Assembly (NCBI GenBank): GCA_009363875.1
Contig: CM018686.1
Location: 9,114,001 to 9,178,000 of the forward strand
DNA from: Mikania micrantha
Lineage: Eukaryota; Streptophyta; Magnoliopsida; Asterales; Asteraceae
Reading direction: 5' to 3'
Length of the DNA stretch: 64,000 nt
Below are positions 24,679 to 35,380 of this stretch, in pieces. The position numbers and the translations under genes were made by a program. Below the pieces are notes generated by a model. The model did no database searches. It was not told the origin of the DNA and was given only the letters and a program-made list of their open reading frames with translations. Position 1 is the stretch's first letter. Each line of letters opens with the position of its first letter.

Positions 24679-25589
24679 TTGTCACACCCTGCGCCGCGTG
24701 CGGAATCCACGGCGTGGTGACGACTGATGGTTGAATATGCACAAGTATTGAAAGAACAACCACAAAGTTACTATGTTTCATAATATTAAATAAAGTTTGA
24801 TTACAATGCATTCTATATACCAAAAGTATGCAAGTAATCGACCTCAAAAATAATGTTTACACAAAAGATCCAACAAGATAATTAAACAAAAAGGATTAAG
24901 TGTGTTTCTAAACCATCCTAGCTTTTTTCCTGATCTTGATCTATCCTAACAGGTCGCCTTAGTTGTCAACATGATACCTATCCTTGATTCACTTAAATAT
25001 ATGAAAAGTAACTGTCAACTACAAGTAGTTGGTGAGAACACTAAGTTTAATAAATGACATTGATAAATATGAAGTTTTATATGAATAAAACATATGTATC
25101 ATGGATAATTGTAACACAAACTATAATCAAGTATGAAGAATGAGTGTGGTCAGTCTACGACTGCCCGCTACAATATGCCAACTTATGATCTAGTCCGAAA
25201 TTACATTTGGTGTTAGATCGGTAGTCAGCACAAAGCATTCAACATGGCTCATGCTGTTAAATTTATTCTACAACAACTCCGTGTTGACGTAACGTGGCCA
25301 ATATGACCTATGCTGGTAAACTTAATTAGCAACAAATCCAAATTGTCGTAACGCATCCAAATTGTAGTTTGTTTCTAAAACAAATTTCAAACGTTAACTG
25401 CATCCTTGGCATAACCAAACGTGTCCCACTTTCCCTTGTTATGATCACCTAGTACTAATGTTATAAGATTAAGATCAAGAATGAATGAATGTGTCTTGAT
25501 GTGTATAAGTTAACAACAATGAACACCATGACTACAAGTTATGAGATTTATACCATTAAAATAAATAATTGATATAAAATATTTGAGCA

Positions 25590-25740
25590 AAGATTTAATG
25601 GTTGAGTACAATAGTTGAGCCGAATGGTTGAATACAATGTTTGATTACAAAGGTTGAATACAATGGTTGAATTCTTTGGTTGAATACTATGATCGAATAC
25701 AATGGTTCAATTCAAAGGTTGAACTGTTAATAAAACTTTT
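25590..25740. repeat. Short minisatellite, GGTTGAATACAAT-like units
   Basis: About nine irregular copies of a 13-17-bp unit (GGTTGAATACAATGG and variants) lie head to tail. It is part of the old minus-strand LTR. Confidence 0.7.
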
Positions 25741-25973
25741 AATTAAGTTGTTCCTTTGTGTTTCAAAGTTTACAAATTTAGAGGTTTATAAAACCTGTTA
25801 TTGTGGAAAAGTCTTGTAAAACTTTCTAATTAAAATTGTATAAATGTAAGTATTTGATCACATGCTTCACCCCAAAACAGTAAAATAGGGCTATGTTCTC
25901 ACCTGACAGTAGTAGACTCTGTCCCAGATAAGCAGCTAAGCAACGAGACCTCTAAGTGAATCCTATAGTTGCC

Positions 25974-26005
25974 ATCATACATACATACATACATACATAC
26001 ATACA

Positions 26006-26062
<57 letters not shown>
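25974..26062. repeat. (CATA)n / (TA)n microsatellite
   Basis: About 14 CATA units pass directly into an alternating AT run with one interrupting G. Such tracts are length-variable. Confidence 0.95.
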
Positions 26063-26063
<1 letters not shown>

Positions 26064-26344
26064 AGATTCACTGACTTGGTTTGAATTGGTTAGTTGTTTC
26101 CCTTACATGATACGTCTTATGATATTTGAAAGCCAAATTAAAGAATTAGTATTTGTTTATTTAAAACTTTAAAGTTAGGAACACTTAGTCTACAACTAAC
26201 CCACTGAAGGGTTCTTTGTATACTTGAGTGTTCATATAGACCTAATATGTTTAACATTTGTTATTTGGTTTGAGAATGATCTTGGGTTTCTTGAACATAC
26301 ACAATTATCTTAGCATAGAAAAGTTCAAAGGGTTTGTTCATACT

Positions 26345-26349
26345 TTAAC
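26345..26349. repeat. 5-bp target site duplication, left copy (intact gypsy)
   Basis: TTAAC precedes TGTGACAATCC and is repeated at 38235-38239, after the 3' LTR. Confidence 0.92.
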
Positions 26350-26405
26350 TGTGACAATCCGACTTTTTGGATTAACTTCACTAACTGAGAAACAGTGAGA
26401 TCACA

Positions 26406-26619
26406 GGCCCAACAAGACCAATTAGGCCCAATGAAGTCTATGTAGGCCCAATAGAGCCACAGTAGGCCCAATAAGCCCAAGGGTGGCCAGTAAGGCCAAA
26501 GGAGGCCCAGTAAGGCCAAAGGGAAGGCCCAATAACGCCAAGGAAGGCCCAATGAGGCGCAATTGTATTTGAGAAGTTCAATTGGGTTAATTTAGCCCAA
26601 CAATGTTCTAATTGGCCCA
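26406..26619 (+). promoter_or_regulatory. Array of eight GGCCCA (site II/TCP-type) motifs in U3
   Basis: GGCCCA occurs at 26406, 26425, 26445, 26465, 26504, 26526, 26546 and 26614. TGGGCC/T (site II) elements are known binding sites of plant TCP factors in promoters of growth-related genes. The array lies 400-600 bp upstream of the TATA box in U3. Regulation is inferred; the array is absent from the related solo LTR. Confidence 0.55.
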
Positions 26620-27013
26620 ATTAGTGATAAATTGGGATTATTAATGTAACTTTGTTAATCGAAATAATGTGTTGTTGAATCAGAAGGATCTATAGGATTT
26701 AAGAATTAAGAAAAATCAGTTTTTAAGTGTTAAAATGTTAGAGATTAAACTTGTAATTGAATTTAGTATCAATTTTGACTTCTACAAGTCAAAAATTCGG
26801 CCAACTTGATTATTGAATTCGAAATTCGTCTAAATCTGTTACAATTAACCGAATTAATTATGCAATCATCACACATTGATGATGAACAACAGTTACCAAC
26901 CGTTGGTAATCTCATAATTGTCGAAATTAAGTGAAATAATGGCTTAGGATGAGTAACCGAAGTCGGTTGGATTCAAAGTGGTATAATGCGAGATCAATTC
27001 ACCAAATTGATGT

Positions 27014-27021
27014 TATATAAA
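27014..27021 (+). promoter_or_regulatory. TATA box of the 5' LTR
   Basis: TATATAAA is followed by ACCC and a start-site-like region about 30 bp downstream. The same octamer is at 36045-36052 in the 3' LTR. This would set the U3/R boundary near 27050. Confidence 0.65.
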
Positions 27022-27946
27022 CCCAAATCGACATCATTAGGACATTTCACACACTAGAATTCGAGATCAGAAGCATCGAGCAGAAGATTTGATCACGAGT
27101 GGGCCGAAGAACAACCCGTGAGTCGATGTACTTGAATTCGTCATCAAATCAAGTAAGAAATCATCCTTATTCCTTCTAATATGGCCGATTAAGGATAAGC
27201 ACATCATAATTTCAGTTTTTATTATCGATTTGTTGGAATACGATTAACTAGGGTTCATATCAAAGACGATTTGGGGGTTTTGATCTTAAAGAGTTTAAAA
27301 ATAAAATTTAAGTATGTAGGTAGTTTCAGAGAGGGCCGATTAAGGTTAATCCCAGATCAATTTCTGTTAATAACATCGAATTGATGAATCTTGAGTTCTA
27401 GGGTTCTTAGACAAAACCTATTTGGGGGTCTGGTAGCAAACGATCATAGTAGTTAAATTAAATCTTTCAGACATGTTCGAAATTCACCTTAGATGGAAAA
27501 CCATGTGCCAATTTCATGAATTAATATCGAATTGTTAGATTTCGAGTTTTTAAGGTTCTTGACTAAAACGTTTTGGGATTTTCGATCTAATCAAGTTTGT
27601 AAATCAAATCAGATTACACTGAGGGGTTCGGTTTAGTCTTAGGATGAAAAGCCCATGGATTCGTGGTCTGTTATATTAGAATTTGGTTCAATGGATTTGG
27701 GAATTTGAGTTGTTCGAACTCGATTTAATTGGGAGTTAATTGAGGTGTTTATTTTGATCAATGGTCGAATTAAAACAACCTATAGATATGATTGGATCCA
27801 CAGGACAAAAGCCCTATGGTTTTAGGAATTACCGGGTTCGAATCCATGACCAATTTAGAGAATCATGCTTCGGCTATAGAAAACATAGGGAAACCGACCC
27901 ATGTAGGTTTAAAACAATTTAATTTCGAATGATTGATGCGATACCC

Positions 27947-28016
27947 TAGCGGGCGAGATGGTTAGATGCGTGTGTGTTGGAGTTGAGGGTCGCGGGTTCG
28001 AGTCCGGGCCAAACCA
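27947..28016 (+). other. tRNA-like (SINE-head-like) segment inside the LTR
   Basis: GGTTCGAGTCC at 27995-28005 fits the Pol III B box. Upstream, GAGATGGTTAGATGCG resembles a tRNA D-arm/A-box region, and the segment ends CCAAACCA. The acceptor arms do not pair, so it is not a real tRNA gene. The same segment is at 36978-37047, and a diverged form is in the solo LTR (minus strand, near 55570-55630). Confidence 0.5.
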
Positions 28017-28602
28017 TTTTTTGGATTTTAATACTAATTTAGTATTTTTATCATAACTTATTCGTTCTAACTCCGATTCGATCCGTTCAAGTTGCGTTGG
28101 AACCGTAACGAGAATACGAATGTTCTAGAATGATAAAATTCATATTTTAACCCGAAAACGAAATCGCGTATAATTACGATTATTTAAATAAAATCAAATA
28201 TGATTTTATTTAAACGATTTCAAAGTCACACGTATTTGCGTATACACATTCTTAACACTTTAACATACGTGTGTTGACACGTATGTTATTTCAAGCACAA
28301 AACGACATTCCGAATAACTTTAAGTTATTGTTTAAACCACAGATTATTCGTAGAGGATTTCTACGCAAGTTCACACGTATTTGATCATTCTGCTATTATC
28401 AAAGGTGCGTACACGGCCCCTTTCTTATTTTAAACTGTTTTGGGGGAGAAAACATGTGCAACAAACTGTTTTTAGATACATATCACTTGCATGAGTTAGC
28501 TGTTTACATTATGTGAAAACATATCAACTTGAAAGTCCTTACACACCTCGAACCGTTTAGTTTGCTGTAATGCAAAGCGTGGTAGTTGGAAATAGATCTA
28601 TT

Positions 28603-28719
28603 AGGTTTGACAAACCTCACCTGGTAGATGGGATCTACGCAGGTGTTTGACTGACCAAACACAATTTTACTATTGTTGTGATAGACAATAGTGGCAAGGC
28701 GAAAACATGCTATAGCATG
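28603..28719 (+). other. Cluster of five consecutive hairpins in the LTR
   Basis: In order: AGGTTT/AAACCT; CACCTG/CAGGTG enclosing GTAGAT/ATCTAC (28618-28645); TGTTTG/CAAACA; ACTATTGT/ACAATAGT; CATGCTATAGCATG. Stems are 6-12 bp with small loops. The 3' LTR copy is at 37634-37750. Confidence 0.7.
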
Positions 28720-29206
28720 GCAATCAGTCAGCTTCGGTGTCGAACACTTATGTAAATAGTTTATATGACTAGCTATCATGACTGTGCATGTGTGATTATG
28801 ATATCTACAATTTGTTATTCAAACTGCTGTTTTGAACATTGTGATTATTTAAAACCTGTGTTATGCACCAACCTTTGTGTTGACTTGATTTACATGTTTT
28901 CTCAGGACGCTAAGGCGCGCGTTAAAGCTGGCATGGACTAGGAGATAGAGTCTCATGCATTTTAAACATTTTGAATATTTGAATTTGAACATTTAAGTAT
29001 TTTGTTTTGTAATGTTTACTTTACAACTGTTACTGGTTTTAAACGCTTCCGCAACTTTTGTAAACTCTGATGTTATGTTTTAAAGACCAAAGTATGTTTT
29101 GAAATTCATATAGAGGTCTTCGCTATGTCTAATGATCTGAGATCCTGGTTTGTCACGTTACCAAACGGTATGATTCCGTTAGTTGAAAATTGGGGGTGTG
29201 ACAGAT

Positions 29207-29219
29207 TGGTATCAGAGAC
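29207..29219 (+). promoter_or_regulatory. Primer-binding site of the intact gypsy element
   Basis: TGGTATCAGAGAC lies three bases after the LTR end and matches the initiator methionine tRNA complement except at the last positions. Minus-strand DNA synthesis would start here. Confidence 0.88.
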
Positions 29220-29386
29220 ATTGGTTATAGCGAACTAGGTTTGCATTTGTAGGCCTAGACTATGACTGTTAGACATTAGACAAACATGTTTATACATACT
29301 GCTTAGAAATTACATATGACATTATGTAATTGATTTGCTTACACATTCCAAGGCATTGCACTTACATATAGTATTATGTAACAGGC

Positions 29387-30037
29387 ATGGCTTCATCATC
29401 AGTCCCTTACATTATTATTGATGATTCCGAGGACGAGGAGCCGATAGTTCCGGCACCACCATCATCACCACCACCACCTATTCCATCACCTCCACCATAT
29501 GAGCAGGATGACTCAGATCCGAAGGAGGATCCGGAGGAGGATCCGGACGAGGACCCGGAGGAGGATCCAGACGAGGATCCAGACGAGGATCCAGATGAGG
29601 ACCCGGATGAGGATCCGGAGGAGGAGTCAGAGGAGGGCATTCAGCAGATCCCTGCTGAGGGACCTTCCACACATTCACCACCAGCACTAGATGCTCCTGA
29701 GCCTAAGAGGCAAAGGACGGATGCCGAGGAGATCGCCAAACTGCGCGAGGATTTGGATGAAGCAGAAGACAAGATCATACAGAGATCTCAGGAACTATGG
29801 GATGCCATTGAGAGGCAAGAGGAACTTGCCCATCTAGTTCATGATATGCGGGATGAGATGATCAATTTGATTGGTCGTCTAGAAGAGTCAGAGAACCGAG
29901 AGGAGATTTTGGCTGGCAGGGTTGAAGCCTTGGAGGATTTAGTGGCCTCTGATAATGAGGAACAGGATGAGGATGAGGAGGAGGAACCAGCACCAGTTGT
30001 TGAGTCCGATCCTGAATCCACTGTTGAGGACGATTGA
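29387..30037 (+). CDS. Acidic, proline-rich coiled-coil ORF1 upstream of gag (unknown function)
   Basis: An intact 216-codon frame lies between the primer-binding site and gag. Residues 1-20 contain IIIDDSEDEE, followed by a proline run (about residues 22-38) and then a run of EDPDEDP units (about 43-80) encoded by a 12-bp DNA repeat. Residues 112-190 have heptad-like leucines and many charged residues (LREDLDEAEDKI through VEALEDLVAS), predicting a coiled coil. The tail is again acidic. It has no retroviral domain and no signal or membrane segment. It stops 250 bp before the gag start; TTGTAAATAG just before gag could serve as a splice acceptor. I do not recognise the family. It could be an accessory or regulatory protein of the element. 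The absence of stops, in contrast to gag-pol, is notable. Confidence 0.65.
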   Translation: MASSSVPYIIIDDSEDEEPIVPAPPSSPPPPIPSPPPYEQDDSDPKEDPEEDPDEDPEEDPDEDPDEDPDEDPDEDPEEESEEGIQQIPAEGPSTHSPPALDAPEPKRQRTDAEEIAKLREDLDEAEDKIIQRSQELWDAIERQEELAHLVHDMRDEMINLIGRLEESENREEILAGRVEALEDLVASDNEEQDEDEEEEPAPVVESDPESTVEDD

Positions 30038-30287
30038 TTTTCTTTTCTGTTCTTTCTTGTTTTGTTTAAACTTATTAGGAACGGGTTGTGTTCCTACATT
30101 AGTAGTTTGAAAACTTGTATTTCATTTCAAAAGTATTGTATTCAAAGAAAGTTTCTATCTATTAAAGAGTTATCATTTATTTCCAACAACTGTGTTGAAT
30201 TATATTACATGTTGTGTTGTTGTTTTACTTATACATGTCAAATTGGATTTTGATTACGCGCTAACATTTCTTGTAAATAGGAAGGAA

Positions 30288-33200
30288 ATGGCTGAGGGAA
30301 ACGTACATATGACAGTTGCTGAGCTCAACGAGCTAATCAACAACAGAGTCGCAGAGGCTATTGCACAGTATGCTCAGACACATAACACAGGACCACATGG
30401 TCCAGCTGGGGGATTGGTTAACCCACAAGTCTGCACGTTCAAGATGTTCTTGGACTGCAAACCTCACAATTTCAAAGGGTCGGAGGGGGCCATTGGACTC
30501 CTTCGATGGATTGAAAAAGCTTAGTCGGTGTTTGAAATGTGCAACTGCCCCAACGAGAGCAAAGTGAAGTTTGCAACGGGAACATTGGAGGGTCCAGCAC
30601 TAACTTGGTGGAACTCGAATGTTCAGACTCTAGGATTGGGTGAGGCAAATGCCTTAACATGGAATGACTTCAAAATTTTACTGCAAGAGGAGTACTGTCC
30701 TCGCAGTGAAATGCAGAAGTTGGAGGAGGAATACTGGCACCTCAAGATGGAGGAGTCAAACATTGAGGAGTACACAACCAGGTCACATGAGTTGGCCAGA
30801 CTGCTACCACACATGGCTACTCCAGTCAGCAAGTGGATTGAAAGGTACATTGGAGGACTAGTGCCTCAGATTCAGGGGATGGTTACTTCAGCAAATCCCA
30901 CCACCATCCAACAAGCTGTTCGTCTAGCGCATCAGCTTACTGATCAGGCAGTGTTACAGGGAACTCTGCCTAAGCGGACATCTGCTACCAAGGTAGAAGA
31001 TCATAAGAGAAAGTGGGAAAGTAACAATTTCAAGGGCAACAACCAACAATCACATCAGCAAAACAGGAAACAAGACTCAAACAAGTCTTATCATGGTTCA
31101 AGCAGTGGTCAGCAATCATCATCGTCGGGGGGTTATATTGGCAAACACCCCAAGTGCAACAGGTGTGGTTACCATCATGCGGGTAATCAGTGTGAGAGAG
31201 CTAAGTGCCAGAGGTGTGGCAAGATGGGACATGCGGCTAAGGATTGTCGCGGAGAACTACAGAACAATCATAACAATCAGAACAATAACAATCAGAACAA
31301 CGTACAGAAGGGTTGTTTTGAGTGTGGCAAAATGGGGCATTTTAAGAAAGATTGCCCACAGCTCAGGAAAGGCGGGGACAATAATGTCAATAACAATGTT
31401 AATGGCAATGGAAATGGCAACGGTAATGGAAATGGCACCAACAACAACAATAACAATAACAACAACAACAATGGTGCTAGAGGCAGGGCGTTTATGATTG
31501 GAGGACGTCAAGCGCGGGAGGATCCCAACATTGTTACGGGTACGTTCCTCTTAAATAATCACTATGCCTCTATGTTATTTGACACTGGTGCCGATAGGAG
31601 TTTTGTATCTAGTTCACTTGCTAAGTTGCTAAATGTTAGCCCTACTGCCTTAGATAGTCCATACACTGTGGAATTAGCTGATGGTAAGTTGATTGTAGTG
31701 GAAAGCATTTTTAAGGGATGTATCCTTGATTTGATGGGTCAAACATTAGAGATTGATCTGATGCCTATTGCCTTAGGCAGTTTTGATGTAGTCATTGGCA
31801 TGGACTGGTTGTCCAAAAACCAGGCTGAAATTGTATGCCATGAAAAGATTGTTCGCATACCTCTTCCGCAGGGAGAGACATTATATGTACAAGGTGAGAA
31901 GAGCAGTACGCCACTGCGTCTCATATCTTGTATGAAAGCACACAAATGTCTGCGGAAAGGTCATACGGCAGTTATAGCACTTATAACTGAAAAGCCGGTA
32001 GCTGAGAAGAAGCTTGAAGATATACCTGTAGTTTGTGAATTTCCGGAGGTATTTCCAGAAGACTTGCCGGGATTACCGCCTATCCGACAGGTGGAATTCC
32101 GAATCGATCTTACACCAGACGCAGCACCGATAGCTAGGGCGCCTTATCGACTTGCACCATCGGAAATGCAAGAGTTATCTACACAATTGCAAGAGTTGTT
32201 GGATAAGGGTTTCATACGACCTAGTTTTTCACCGTGGGGAGCTCCAGTTTTATTTGTTAAGAAGAAGGACGGAACTTTCCGTATGTGTATCGATTACCGG
32301 GAATTGAACAAAGTTACTATCAAGAATCGGTATCCGTTACCCAGGATTGACGATCTGTTCGATCAGTTGCAAGGTTCGAGTTACTACTCGAAGATTGATC
32401 TCAGGTCTGGTTATCATCAACTAAGAGTTCAGGAGGAGGATATACCGAAGACAGCATTCAGGACACGTTATGGCCATTATGAGTTCTTGGTCATGCCATT
32501 CGGGTTGACAAACGCTCCAGCTGTATTCATGGATCTCATGAATCGTGTTTGTAAACCTTATCTTGATAAGTTTGTCATTGTTTTCATTGATGACATTCTC
32601 AACTATTCACAATCTGAGGAGGAACACGCTGAACATCTTCGATTACTGCTAGAATTATTGGAACAGGAACAACTGTACGCTAAATTCTCGAAATGTGATT
32701 TCTGGATGCGGGAAGTACAATTCTTGGGGCACATAGTTAATGAAAAGGGTATACATGTTGATCCAGCGAAGATTGAAGCGATTAAGAATTGGGAAGCACC
32801 AAAGACCCCTACCGAGGTACGACAATTCCTTGGTTTGGCGGGTTATTATCGACGATTCATTGAGGGTTTCTCAAAGATCGCTCAACCACTTACAGGTCTT
32901 ACGCATAAGGGAACGAAGTATAACTGGACGGATAAACAGGAAACTGCGTTCCAGTTATTGAAACAAAAACTTTGCAGCGCACCGATTCTGTCCTTACCAG
33001 AAGGGACGGAAGACTTTGTGGTTTATTGTGATGCATCTGCACAAGGTTTGGGATGTGTGTTGATGCAACGTGATAAGGTGATTTCTTATGCTTCCAGACA
33101 ACTACGAACACACGAAAAGAATTACACTACTCATGACTTGGAGTTAGGAGCAGTGGTTTTTGCTTTGAAGATTTGGAGGCATTACTTATATGGAACCAAG

Positions 33201-34871
33201 TGTACTATTTACACTGATCATAAGAGTTTGCAACATATCTTTGATCAGAAGGAGCTTAATATGAGGCAACGACGATGGGTTGAGTTGTTGAACGATTATG
33301 AGTGTGCGATTAAGTATCACCCGGGAAAGGCTAATGTGGTAGCTGATGCTTTAAGCAGAAAAGATACTTCAACAAGACGGGTTCGTGCACTTATGATGAC
33401 AATACAGACTGACTTACCTGACAAGGTACACAGTGCTCAGATCGAGGCCTTGAAAAAGGAAAACTTAGTACCGGAATCTTTGCGAGGAATGGAGGAACAA
33501 CTGGATGTTAAGTCTGATGGAATTCGTTATTTCATTAATCGAATGTGGATACCTTTGTATGGAGGTTTAAGAGAACTTGTGATGGATGAAGCACACAAGT
33601 CCAGATATTCAGTCCATCCGGGATCAGACAAGATGTACCATGACTTGAAGGCACTGTATTGGTGGCCTCACATGAAAGCGGATATTGCTAAGTACGTTAG
33701 CAAATGTTTGACTTGTTCGAAAGTCAAGGTTGAATATCAGAAGCCCTCTGGTTTACTGCAGCAACCAGAGATACCGATGTGGAAATGGGAACAGATTTCG
33801 ATGGATTTCATTACTAAGTTACCTCGTACACCGAGCGGTTGTGATACGATATGGGTAATTGTCGATCGATTAACGAAATCTGCACACTTCTTAGCAATTA
33901 AGGAAACTGATAAGATGGAGAAACTGACTCGTATTTATATCAAGGAAGTGGTAGCACGGCATGGCGTGCCAATCTCTATCATATCAGATCGGGATGCCCG
34001 ATTTACTTCCAACTTTTGGAAATCACTTCATAAGTCATTAGGGACTCGTTTGGATATGAGTACCGCTTATCATCCACAGACCGACGGTCAAAGTGAACGA
34101 ACGATTCAAACGCTTGAGGATATGTTACGAGCTTGTGTAATTGATTTTGGTGACAGCTGGGAGAATCATTTACCGTTAGTGGAATTCTCATACAACAATA
34201 GTTATCATACAAGTATTCAAGCAGCACCGTTTGAAGCTTTGTATGGTCGCAAATGTCGTTCACCAGTTTGCTGGGTTGAAATTGGTGACAGTCAGATAAC
34301 AGGTCCTGAACTGGTGCACGAGACGACAGAGAAGATAGTTCAAATCCGGAACCGTATGGCAGCGGCTCGGGATCGACAGAAGAGTTATGCAGACAAACGC
34401 CGCAAGCCGTTGGAATTTCAAGTAGGTGATCGAGTTCTTCTAAAGGTATCACCTTGGAAAGGAGTGATACGATTCGGCAAGCGCGGAAAGCTTAGTCCAC
34501 GTTACGTAGGACCTTTTGAGATTCTGAAAAGGATTGGTCCGATTGCGTATCAACTCAAACTACCGGTGAACTCATGTGGAGTTCATGATGTTTCATGTAT
34601 CGAGACTGTAAAGAAATGACTTTCTGACGAGACATTGATTGTACCGTTGGAAGAAATACAAGTAGATGAACAGTTACGATTCATTGAAGAACCGGCAGAA
34701 ATCATGGACCGAGAGGTCAAACAACTGAAGCGAAGCAAGATTCCGATAGTCAAAGTCCGATGGAATTCAAGACGAGGTCCTGAATTCACATGGGAACGGG
34801 AAGATCAAATGATGAAGAAATATCCTCATCTATTCAAAACAGCTACTGCCAACACTGAGAGCGCACGTTAA
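30288..34871 (+). pseudogene. Gag-Pol polyprotein of the gypsy element, two nonsense codons
   Basis: One frame from ATG 30288 to TAA 34869-34871 (1528 codons counting stops) is broken by TAG at 30522-30524 in Gag and TGA at 34617-34619. The long open part is 30528-34619. Positions below count from its first codon. Gag lies up to about residue 205. Three Cys/His knuckles follow at 209-275 (CNRCGYHH.., CQRCGKMGHAAKDC, CFECGKMGHFKKDC). An Asn/Gly-rich linker precedes the aspartic protease (DTGA at 352). Reverse transcriptase has FIDDI near 686, followed by the unusual NYS. RNase H runs 827-944 (YCDAS, TDHKS, ADALSRK). Integrase has a zinc arm at 1029-1067, catalytic D/D/E near 1092, 1154 and 1190, and GPF..IGPIAY near 1330. 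After the TGA comes a chromodomain-like region (34700-34840). The stops would truncate Gag and remove the chromatin-targeting tail unless suppressed. Confidence 0.93.
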
Positions 34872-35380
34872 ATTTCGGGACGAAATTTCCTTCAACAAGG
34901 GGATGACGTGATGCTTTCACACATCAACACTGCAAATTTCAAACTGTAAGCACAAACATTTTATTTATTCAATTGATTTTGTTACAAACATTTGTGCTAC
35001 ATTATATTTTATGTGCTATATTTCATATGTTACATGTTATAGTAGTACATACATGATTGGTTACATATTTTGCTATGTGCGGGGTTGCATAGTACAAACA
35101 GTTTCAGACACTCACTATGTGTGAGGTTACACAACACAGTATGATCAAACACAAACAGTCACAGTTAGGTGAACTAACTAGTGTACACGCAAACAGTCAC
35201 ATTGAACGATCACAATTGAGTTGTGATGTTGCAAGCATTAGACTTTGTGTGTGAGTACACACAAGCACACAGAATGATCAAATCACACTAACACGTACAA
35301 TTTAAACTCGTAAGTAGTTTCCTAACTACTCCTAACACTTACTAATTTTCGGGACGAAAATTCCTTCAACAAGGGGATGA
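34872..35380 (+). promoter_or_regulatory. 3' untranslated region with duplicated polypurine block
   Basis: A block TTTCGGGACGAAA..TCCTTCAACAAGGGGATGA occurs twice, at 34875-34908 and 35347-35380. The second copy directly abuts the 3' LTR and is the likely polypurine tract (AAGGGGATGA). The 440 bp between the copies repeats CACAAACAGT/CACAGT-like words and has no coding potential. Confidence 0.75.

Larger units (their letters stand above)
24680..26349 (-). mobile_element. Old gypsy LTR, 3' portion (minus), split by the intact element
   Basis: The minus-strand end GCGGCGCAGGGTGTGACA at 24680 is a typical LTR 3' end. The block continues to 26349, where the 26350-38234 element is inserted, and should resume at 38235 and run to an LTR start at 39899. 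Together these give about 3.3 kb, a plausible gypsy LTR. CTCACCAACTACTTGTAGTTGACA-like sequence near 25005-25040 also occurs in the 58662 LTR near 62300, which supports LTR identity. It contains a (CATA)n tract and a GGTTGAATACAA minisatellite. Confidence 0.6.
26350..29203 (+). repeat. 5' LTR of the intact gypsy element
   Basis: It starts TGTGACAATCCGAC and ends GGGGGTGTGACA. It holds a GGCCCA array (26406-26619), a TATA box (27014-27021), two Pol III B-box-like motifs (27835-27845, 27995-28005) and a hairpin cluster (28603-28719). The exact length equals the 3' LTR, so no net indel has accumulated. Confidence 0.95.

Noticed and set aside
25141..25225. A fifth copy of the A-D hairpin module in the old LTR (GGTCAGTCTACGACTGCCC..TATGCC)
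   Set aside because: The inner hairpin and CTACAATATGCC resemble the module loop, but it is on the opposite strand relative to that LTR and outer arms could not be paired convincingly.
26325..26620. Trp/Gly/Leu-rich antisense frames (also at 35332-35550)
   Set aside because: Their composition is produced by the GGCCCAATA repeats of the LTR U3. They are not proteins.
27947..28016. A functional tRNA gene
   Set aside because: It has a B box, but the acceptor arms do not pair and no proper anticodon arm can be drawn. It is kept only as a tRNA-like segment.
28504..28779. 91-codon antisense frame, repeated at 37535-37810
   Set aside because: Present twice only because it lies in the LTR. The sequence is explained by the hairpin cluster and it is not seen open in the solo LTR.
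29407..29640. Antisense Ser/Gly-repeat frame over ORF1
   Set aside because: It mirrors the 12-bp GAGGATCCGGAC-type repeat of the acidic ORF, and the sense frame is the long one.
30192..30287. Upstream methionine codons in the gag frame
   Set aside because: The stretch 30192-30287 is hydrophobic and unlike Gag; ATG 30288 (MAEGNVHMTVAELNELI) fits the family start better.
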